Below, in pieces: positions 6,133 to 10,072 of a stretch of DNA of 10,072 bases. Position numbers and translations under genes: made by a program. Each line of letters opens with the position of its first letter. Position 1 is the stretch's first letter. This DNA comes from Acetobacteraceae bacterium. Lineage in GTDB: Bacteria > Pseudomonadota > Alphaproteobacteria > Acetobacterales > Acetobacteraceae. The DNA is taken from positions 1-10,072 of the forward strand of contig CANJSR010000156.1 of NCBI GenBank assembly GCA_947476855.1, in the 5' to 3' direction. Below the pieces are notes generated by a model. The model did no database searches. It was given only the letters and a program-made list of their open reading frames with translations, and had not been told where the DNA came from.

Positions 6133-7355
6133 CAGCCCCTCCCGATCGCGGAAGCGTTCTGCACTTTCGGTTCGCGCGGCAGGTCGAGTCCGCGTTCGCC
6201 GATGATGTTCTTCTGGATGTTGGTCGACCCGCCGCCGATCATCAGGCCAACGTCATACATATAGTCGATGTTCCAGGTCGTTGCGTCATCGGCTTCCGCG
6301 TCTTCGCCCAATGTTTCATACGGAAGACCAGCGGCGCCGAGTGCATCGATGGCGAGGGACGAAAGGCGCCAGCCAAGCATGGTGCCGCCGTATTTGATGA
6401 TCATGCGCTTGACGCCGGACTCGGTGCCTTGCGCGGCCTCGGTCAGCAAACGGAGGTTGTGGGCTTTCCAGGCGATCACCTCTCCCTGCAACTTCAGCAG
6501 TCGGTCACGATATTCCGGCATGGTGATGATCGGCCGGCCGTCAATTTCCGATGACTGGCACAGGCGAACCAGTTGTTCCAGCCGAGCATTCATCTTGCCA
6601 GCGTCGCCAATCATCAGGCGTTCGTGCTTCAGCGTGACGTTGGCGACGTACCAGCCCTTGCCGCGGCCGAGGACGATCTGGTCTTCCGGCACCTTCACGT
6701 CGGTGAAGAAGACTTCGTTGAATTCATTGCGGCCCGTCATCGTCGTCAGCGGGCGGCGATCCAGGCCGGGACTGTTCATGCTCAACAAAAGGTAGGACAG
6801 GCCTTCGTGCTTGGACTTCTCTGGTTCAGTGCGGCACAGCAGGAACATCATGTCCGCGTAATGGGCGGAACTGGTCCAGATCTTCTGGCCGTTGACGATC
6901 CAGTTGCCGTCTTTCAACTCGGCCCGCGTCTGCGCGTTCGCCAGGTCCGAGCCGTTGCCGGGTTCCGAATATCCCTGGCACCAGATCATTTCACCGCGGA
7001 TGGTCGGGCCGATGTAGTCCTGCTTCTGCTTGTCCGTCCCGACTTCAAGCAAAGTGGGCACCAGCATGGAAATGCCCTGGTTGGTCAGGCCGGCATAGAC
7101 CTCGGCCCGGGCGAACTCCTCGGCGATGACGGCGGCCGCCATCACGTCGGGTTCGGCGCCGAAGCCGCCATATTCCTTCGGGATGGTGCGGCCGGCGTAA
7201 CCGTGCTCGACCAGGATCTTCTGCCAGTCGAGAGTCTTCTGGTCCGGCTTCTTCCGTCCGCCACCGACCTTGGGGGAGCGTTCGCCAAACTTCGCGATGA
7301 ACGCCCGGACTTCCGCCTGAAGCGCCTGATATTCCTCGGACAATCGCAGGTCCAT
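6132..7355 (-). CDS. Acyl-CoA dehydrogenase, large (catalytic) subunit of a heteromeric pair
   Basis: A 407-residue acyl-CoA dehydrogenase that takes two hydrogens from an acyl-CoA onto FAD and passes electrons to electron-transfer flavoprotein. The N-terminal helical domain (1-120) contains GYAGRTIPKEYGGFG (52-66). The middle domain begins at GEMIWCQGYSEPGNGSD (121-137), the FAD/substrate loop, then NWIVNGQKIWTSSAHYADMM (151-170). The C-terminal domain has LKHERLMIG (242-250), where E245 aligns with the helix-G catalytic Glu of isovaleryl-CoA dehydrogenase, and IGGGSTNIQKNIIGERG (373-389), where Gly replaces the Glu of MCAD-type enzymes. This combination is typical of large FadE subunits that pair with a small, non-catalytic one, encoded immediately downstream here. 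The ATG at 7355 is chosen over one 69 nt further upstream because of a strong GGAGGG and the family N-terminus MDLRLSEE. It is the first gene of a three-gene operon divergent from the ABC importer. Substrate unknown; bulky or branched acyl-CoAs are typical for such pairs. Confidence 0.94.
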   Translation of the reverse strand: MDLRLSEEYQALQAEVRAFIAKFGERSPKVGGGRKKPDQKTLDWQKILVEHGYAGRTIPKEYGGFGAEPDVMAAAVIAEEFARAEVYAGLTNQGISMLVPTLLEVGTDKQKQDYIGPTIRGEMIWCQGYSEPGNGSDLANAQTRAELKDGNWIVNGQKIWTSSAHYADMMFLLCRTEPEKSKHEGLSYLLLSMNSPGLDRRPLTTMTGRNEFNEVFFTDVKVPEDQIVLGRGKGWYVANVTLKHERLMIGDAGKMNARLEQLVRLCQSSEIDGRPIITMPEYRDRLLKLQGEVIAWKAHNLRLLTEAAQGTESGVKRMIIKYGGTMLGWRLSSLAIDALGAAGLPYETLGEDAEADDATTWNIDYMYDVGLMIGGGSTNIQKNIIGERGLDLPREPKVQNASAIGRG

Positions 7356-7359
7356 GGTT

Positions 7360-7365
7360 CCCTCC
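7360..7365 (-). promoter_or_regulatory. Strong ribosome binding site of the large dehydrogenase subunit
   Basis: On the minus strand GGAGGG ends 4 nt before the ATG at 7355. It is the best Shine-Dalgarno in the window, and it decides the start in favour of 7355 over the in-frame ATG at 7424. Confidence 0.75.
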
Positions 7366-7455
7366 GTGCTTGGTTGGAGGAAGTGTAGCCGCATGGCCAG
7401 GAAAGACCAGGGCGGGCGCGTCAATCCTGGGACGCATGGCGGCCCTGCGTTTCCG

Positions 7456-7485
7456 TTGACAGACTGCGCGAAAGTCCGGTACGTC
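7456..7485 (+). promoter_or_regulatory. Candidate sigma-70-type promoter of the ABC importer operon
   Basis: A perfect -35 consensus TTGACA (7456-7461) is followed after 18 nt by a poor -10 candidate TACGTC (7480-7485). If used, transcription would start near 7491, only about 9 nt before the ATG at 7500, giving a nearly leaderless message. Either that, or translation starts a little further in, or another promoter is used. Confidence 0.3.
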
Positions 7486-7499
7486 TATTGGTAAGAAAA

Positions 7500-8540
7500 A
7501 TGATTTGGCTTCACGGGACCAACGTTCAGGACGCGCCTTTGCCAGCATTGTTGGAAGTCAAGGGCCTGCACACCGAGTTTCGCACGGGTGCCGGCATTGT
7601 GCCTGCCGTCGACGGAATCAGCTATTCCGTCGAGGCGGGGGAAACCGTCGCCGTCGTCGGCGAGAGCGGATCAGGCAAGTCGGTCAGCGCGCTGACCGTC
7701 CTCCGGCTGATTCCCGATCCACCAGGCCGCGTCACCGCCGGCCAGGTGATGTTCGACGGCCAGGATCTGATGAAACTATCCGAGGAGGAGATGCGAACCA
7801 TTCGTGGTGCATCCATCGGGATGGTTTTCCAGGAACCGATGACATCGCTCAACCCTGTATTGACGATCGGCCGGCAGATCACGGAGACACTTGAACAGCA
7901 CCGCGGCGTTGACCGCGCGGAGGCCGACAAGCGCGCGCGTGAACTGCTCAATCTGGTCGGCATCGCGGATGTCGACAGGCGATTACGGCAGTATCCACAC
8001 CAGCTATCGGGCGGCATGCGGCAGCGCGTGATGATCGCCATCGCGCTGGCCTGCAATCCAAAACTGATCATCGCGGATGAGCCGACGACGGCGCTGGACG
8101 TGACAATCCAGGCGCAAATCCTTGAGTTGATGAAGGATCTGACAAAACGTCTGAACATCGCGCTGATCATCATCACGCATAACCTCGGCGTGGTCGCGCG
8201 CTATGCCAATCGCGTGAACGTGATGTACGCGGGGCGGATCGTGGAAGCCGGACCGGCCATCGATATTTATCACCGGCCGCGCCACCCCTACACCATCGCC
8301 CTCCTCAAATCCGTCCCTCGCCTCGACCTCCCCCGGCGCGCTCGACTTGAACCCGTGGAAGGCCAGCCGCCAGATCTTACAAGGCTGGATCAGGGATGTT
8401 CGTTTCGTCCCCGTTGCCGGTTCGCAATAGACGCCTGCGCGGAATCGCGCCCGCCATTGGTCGCCACCGACCATCCCACGCATGTCGCGGCCTGTTTCCG
8501 ATCCCACGAACTCGAAGCACTGGCGGGAGCACCATCATGA
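7500..8540 (+). CDS. ABC transporter ATP-binding protein, OppD/DppD type
   Basis: A 346-residue cytoplasmic ATPase of the oligopeptide/dipeptide importer family; it would power uptake together with the second ATPase. Seen in order: Walker A GESGSGKS (54-61), Q-loop Q111 in [11 protein letters not shown], signature LSGGMRQRV (169-177), Walker B LIIADEP with E194 (189-195), D-loop ALD (198-200), and the switch H227 in ITHNLGVVA. The H-loop reads THN where most relatives have THD. The C-terminal oligopeptide-transporter domain has four Cys (C300, C306, C313, C332; spacing C-x5-C-x6-C-x18-C), the arrangement reported to hold an iron-sulfur cluster in some Dpp/Opp ATPases. The ATG at 7500 has GGTAAG 4 nt upstream; an in-frame TTG at 7488 is also possible. 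The N-terminus is about 15 residues longer than in many OppD proteins, whose homology begins at LLEVKGL (17-23). First gene of the operon. The transported substrate is unknown: this family carries peptides but also nickel, opines, sugars and other solutes. Confidence 0.93.
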   Translation: MIWLHGTNVQDAPLPALLEVKGLHTEFRTGAGIVPAVDGISYSVEAGETVAVVGESGSGKSVSALTVLRLIPDPPGRVTAGQVMFDGQDLMKLSEEEMRTIRGASIGMVFQEPMTSLNPVLTIGRQITETLEQHRGVDRAEADKRARELLNLVGIADVDRRLRQYPHQLSGGMRQRVMIAIALACNPKLIIADEPTTALDVTIQAQILELMKDLTKRLNIALIIITHNLGVVARYANRVNVMYAGRIVEAGPAIDIYHRPRHPYTIALLKSVPRLDLPRRARLEPVEGQPPDLTRLDQGCSFRPRCRFAIDACAESRPPLVATDHPTHVAACFRSHELEALAGAPS

Positions 8541-9517
8541 GCGACGCGCCACCCCTGCTGGAGGTCAAGGGCCTCAAGATGCATTTCCCGATCACCGACG
8601 GGCTGCTCAGCCGGAAGGTCGGTGATGTGAAGGCGGTTGACGGGATCGACTTCGTCGTCAGGCGCGGCGAAATCCTGGGCCTGGTCGGCGAGAGCGGTTG
8701 CGGTAAGACAACGACCGGACGCTGCGTGCTGCGGCTGGAAAAGCCGACCGAGGGTCAGATCCTGTTCGACGGCGTCGATATCACGAAGCTGGACGCTGGC
8801 AAGTTGCAGCCGTTGCGACAGCGCATCCAGGTGATCTTTCAGGACCCCTACAGTTCGCTGAACCCGCGCATGAAGATCGGCGATATCATTGCCGAACCGA
8901 TGCACGTCCACAAAATCATCCCCGACGCGGCCAAGCGCGATGCGCGCGTGCGCGAATTGCTGACGATCTGCGGGCTGAACGCAGGCTTCGCCGATCGCTA
9001 TCCGCACGAAATGTCCGGCGGTCAGCGCCAGCGTGTTGGCATCGCGCGCGCCTTGGCGATGAACCCCGAGTTCATTGTCTGCGACGAACCCGTGTCCGCG
9101 CTTGATGTCTCGATCCAGGCGCAGGTGGTGAACCTGCTGGAGGATCTGCGCGAACAGTTCGGCCTGACCTATCTTTTCATCGCGCATGATCTTTCCGTGG
9201 TCCGTCATCTCTGCCAGCGCGTGGCGGTGATGTACCTGGGCCGGATCGTAGAGATGGCGGACAGCGATGAGTTGTTCGACAACCCCAAGCACCCCTACAC
9301 GCGCGCCTTGCTCGCGGCGGTGCCAATCCCCGATCCCGCGGTCGAGCAAGGGCGGGAGTTCCGCCCCGTGAAGGGCGAAGTTCCAAGCCCCATCAATCCG
9401 CCCTCGGGGTGCGTGTTTCATCCGCGATGCCCGATGGCGGTCGACCGTTGCTCCAAGGAACGGCCGGTCGCGCGCGAAATTGCCCCTGGCCATATGGTGG
9501 CCTGCAGCGAAGTTTAG
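8537..9517 (+). CDS. ABC transporter ATP-binding protein, OppF/DppF type
   Basis: A 326-residue second ATPase, the usual partner of the preceding one in a heterodimeric motor. Seen: Walker A GESGCGKT (51-58), Q102 in [13 protein letters not shown], signature [15 protein letters not shown] (159-173), Walker B FIVCDEP with E184 (179-185), D-loop SALDVS (187-192) and switch H217 in FIAHDLSVV. The C-terminal domain contains C292, C298, C305 and C323 (C-x5-C-x6-C-x17-C), the same layout as in the first ATPase. The [18 protein letters not shown] pattern near the N-terminus is typical of OppF rather than OppD. The ATG at 8537 overlaps the upstream TGA as ATGA and is preceded by GGGAG (8524-8528), so translation is coupled. 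The frame is open further upstream, but that part overlaps the first ATPase out of frame and shows no homology. All catalytic motifs are intact. Confidence 0.94.
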   Translation: MSDAPPLLEVKGLKMHFPITDGLLSRKVGDVKAVDGIDFVVRRGEILGLVGESGCGKTTTGRCVLRLEKPTEGQILFDGVDITKLDAGKLQPLRQRIQVIFQDPYSSLNPRMKIGDIIAEPMHVHKIIPDAAKRDARVRELLTICGLNAGFADRYPHEMSGGQRQRVGIARALAMNPEFIVCDEPVSALDVSIQAQVVNLLEDLREQFGLTYLFIAHDLSVVRHLCQRVAVMYLGRIVEMADSDELFDNPKHPYTRALLAAVPIPDPAVEQGREFRPVKGEVPSPINPPSGCVFHPRCPMAVDRCSKERPVAREIAPGHMVACSEV

Positions 9518-9536
9518 GTAAGGACGGACTATAACG

Positions 9537-10072
9537 ATGGCGATGTGGCGTACGACTTTGGCGGCTGCGCTCGGGACACTGGTTGCGTTCGGAGCGGTGG
9601 CGCAGGCCCCGAAGAAAGGTGGCGTGCTGACCTACATGATTCCAGCGGATTCACCGCCGAGCCTGGATGGCCACCGGGAGACGACCTTCGCCACGGTGCA
9701 TGCGACGGCGCCGTTCTACAGTGTGCTGATCCGCATCAACCCCGACAATCCCATGTCCTCGACTGATTTCGTCTGTGATCTGTGTACCGCGATGCCGACG
9801 CCAACGGATGGCGGCAAGACCTGGACCTTCACGATCCGCGACGGCGTGAAGTGGCATGACGGAACGGCCCTGACGGCCAAGGACGTCGCCGCGTCATGGC
9901 AACGAATCATCAACCCATCCAAGGGAATCCTCAGCGCGCGGGAAGCGTTCTTCTCCATGGTCGAGTCCGTGGCGGCGACCGACGACCGCACCGTGGTGTT
10001 CAAGCTGAAGTACGCGACCGGCGCCTTCCTGCCCGCGCTGGCCGATCCCTTCGCCTATATCTACAAGAAGGA
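9537..10072 (+). CDS. Periplasmic substrate-binding protein, SBP_bac_5 family, C-terminus outside window
   Basis: The first 178 residues of the solute-binding protein of the Opp/Dpp-type importer; the gene continues past the right edge. An N-terminal signal peptide is visible: MAMWRTTLAAALG with a hydrophobic core to about residue 19, and probable signal peptidase I cleavage after A22 (AVA) or A24 (AQA). No lipobox is present, so it should be soluble in the periplasm. The mature start KKGGVLTYMIPADSP and the region WTFTIRDGVKWHDGTALTAKDV (96-117) are hallmarks of this family. C80 and C83 form a CxxC (VCDLC) in the early mature domain, which could be a disulfide. The ATG at 9537 lies 19 nt after the second ATPase stop, with AAGGA (9519-9523) rather far upstream; the ATG at 9543 (MWRTT) is an alternative. 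Placement after both ATPase genes suggests that the two permease genes follow outside the window. Ligand unknown. Confidence 0.92.
   Translation, partial: MAMWRTTLAAALGTLVAFGAVAQAPKKGGVLTYMIPADSPPSLDGHRETTFATVHATAPFYSVLIRINPDNPMSSTDFVCDLCTAMPTPTDGGKTWTFTIRDGVKWHDGTALTAKDVAASWQRIINPSKGILSAREAFFSMVESVAATDDRTVVFKLKYATGAFLPALADPFAYIYKK

Larger units (their letters stand above)
7356..7499. promoter_or_regulatory. Divergent control region between dehydrogenase operon and ABC importer operon
   Basis: These 144 bases separate the two head-to-head operons and must contain both promoters. On the minus strand a TTGACG hexamer (7419-7424) and a TACACT hexamer (7384-7389) are visible, but they are too far apart to form one promoter. 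On the plus strand TTGACA lies at 7456-7461. A small inverted repeat ACGCA/TGCGT (7432-7436 and 7446-7450, 9-nt loop) lies between them and could be an operator. No regulator gene is encoded next to this region within the window. Confidence 0.5.

Noticed and set aside
7356..7424. Upstream in-frame ATG at 7424 as start of the large dehydrogenase subunit
   Set aside because: The added 23 residues have no family similarity, and the strong GGAGGG lies directly before the ATG at 7355.
8390..9493. 367-codon minus-strand open frame
   Set aside because: Entirely antisense to the second ATPase, whose catalytic motifs are all present; His/Arg/Asp-rich translation without motifs.

Overview
The window is GC-rich (by eye well over 60% G+C), densely coded and has strong G/C third-position bias. 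Gene content (class III aminotransferase, bacterial-luciferase-like flavin monooxygenase, several acyl-CoA dehydrogenases, a FAS1/MaoC-type hydratase, an Opp/Dpp-type ABC importer) fits a metabolically versatile proteobacterium, most likely an alphaproteobacterium of the Rhodospirillales/Acetobacterales type. The taxonomic guess is inference from gene style; there is no rRNA or tRNA to anchor it. No mobile element, CRISPR array or RNA gene was seen, and no stretch over 300 bases lacks a gene.

Layout. (1) Positions 1-1848, minus strand: an LLM-class flavin-dependent monooxygenase gene (763-1848) followed 72 nt downstream by a class III PLP aminotransferase gene (690 down to the left edge, C-terminus cut off). 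(2) Positions 1945-2949, plus strand, divergent from the monooxygenase: a short, diverged acyl-CoA-dehydrogenase-like protein. (3) Positions 3024-4178, plus strand: an orphan membrane-anchored TPR protein with an unrecognised N-terminal domain, preceded by a perfect palindrome of the FNR/FixK type (TTGA-N6-TCAA). (4) Positions 7355 down to 4182, minus strand: a compact three-gene operon of overlapping genes: large acyl-CoA dehydrogenase subunit, small acyl-CoA dehydrogenase subunit, FAS1-like/MaoC-type acyl-CoA hydratase. Its 3' end meets the TPR gene tail-to-tail with only 3 nt between stop codons. (5) Positions 7500-10072, plus strand, divergent from that operon across 144 nt: two Opp/Dpp-type ATPase genes overlapping by ATGA, then the start of an SBP_bac_5 periplasmic binding protein gene cut by the right edge; permease genes presumably follow outside.

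How it may work together. The three-gene operon encodes two consecutive beta-oxidation-type steps: dehydrogenation of an acyl-CoA by what looks like a heteromeric dehydrogenase, then hydration of the enoyl-CoA. In the large subunit a candidate catalytic Glu (E245, in a HER motif) is present, while the small subunit has Gly at the equivalent place; this resembles the alpha2beta2 FadE pairs known from actinobacterial steroid side-chain degradation. The divergent ABC importer could bring in the compound that is activated and degraded, but nothing in the window identifies the substrate or contains the CoA ligase/transferase, hydroxyacyl-CoA dehydrogenase or thiolase. The monooxygenase/aminotransferase pair and the lone dehydrogenase-like protein suggest a wider catabolic neighbourhood; a common pathway is not demonstrated.
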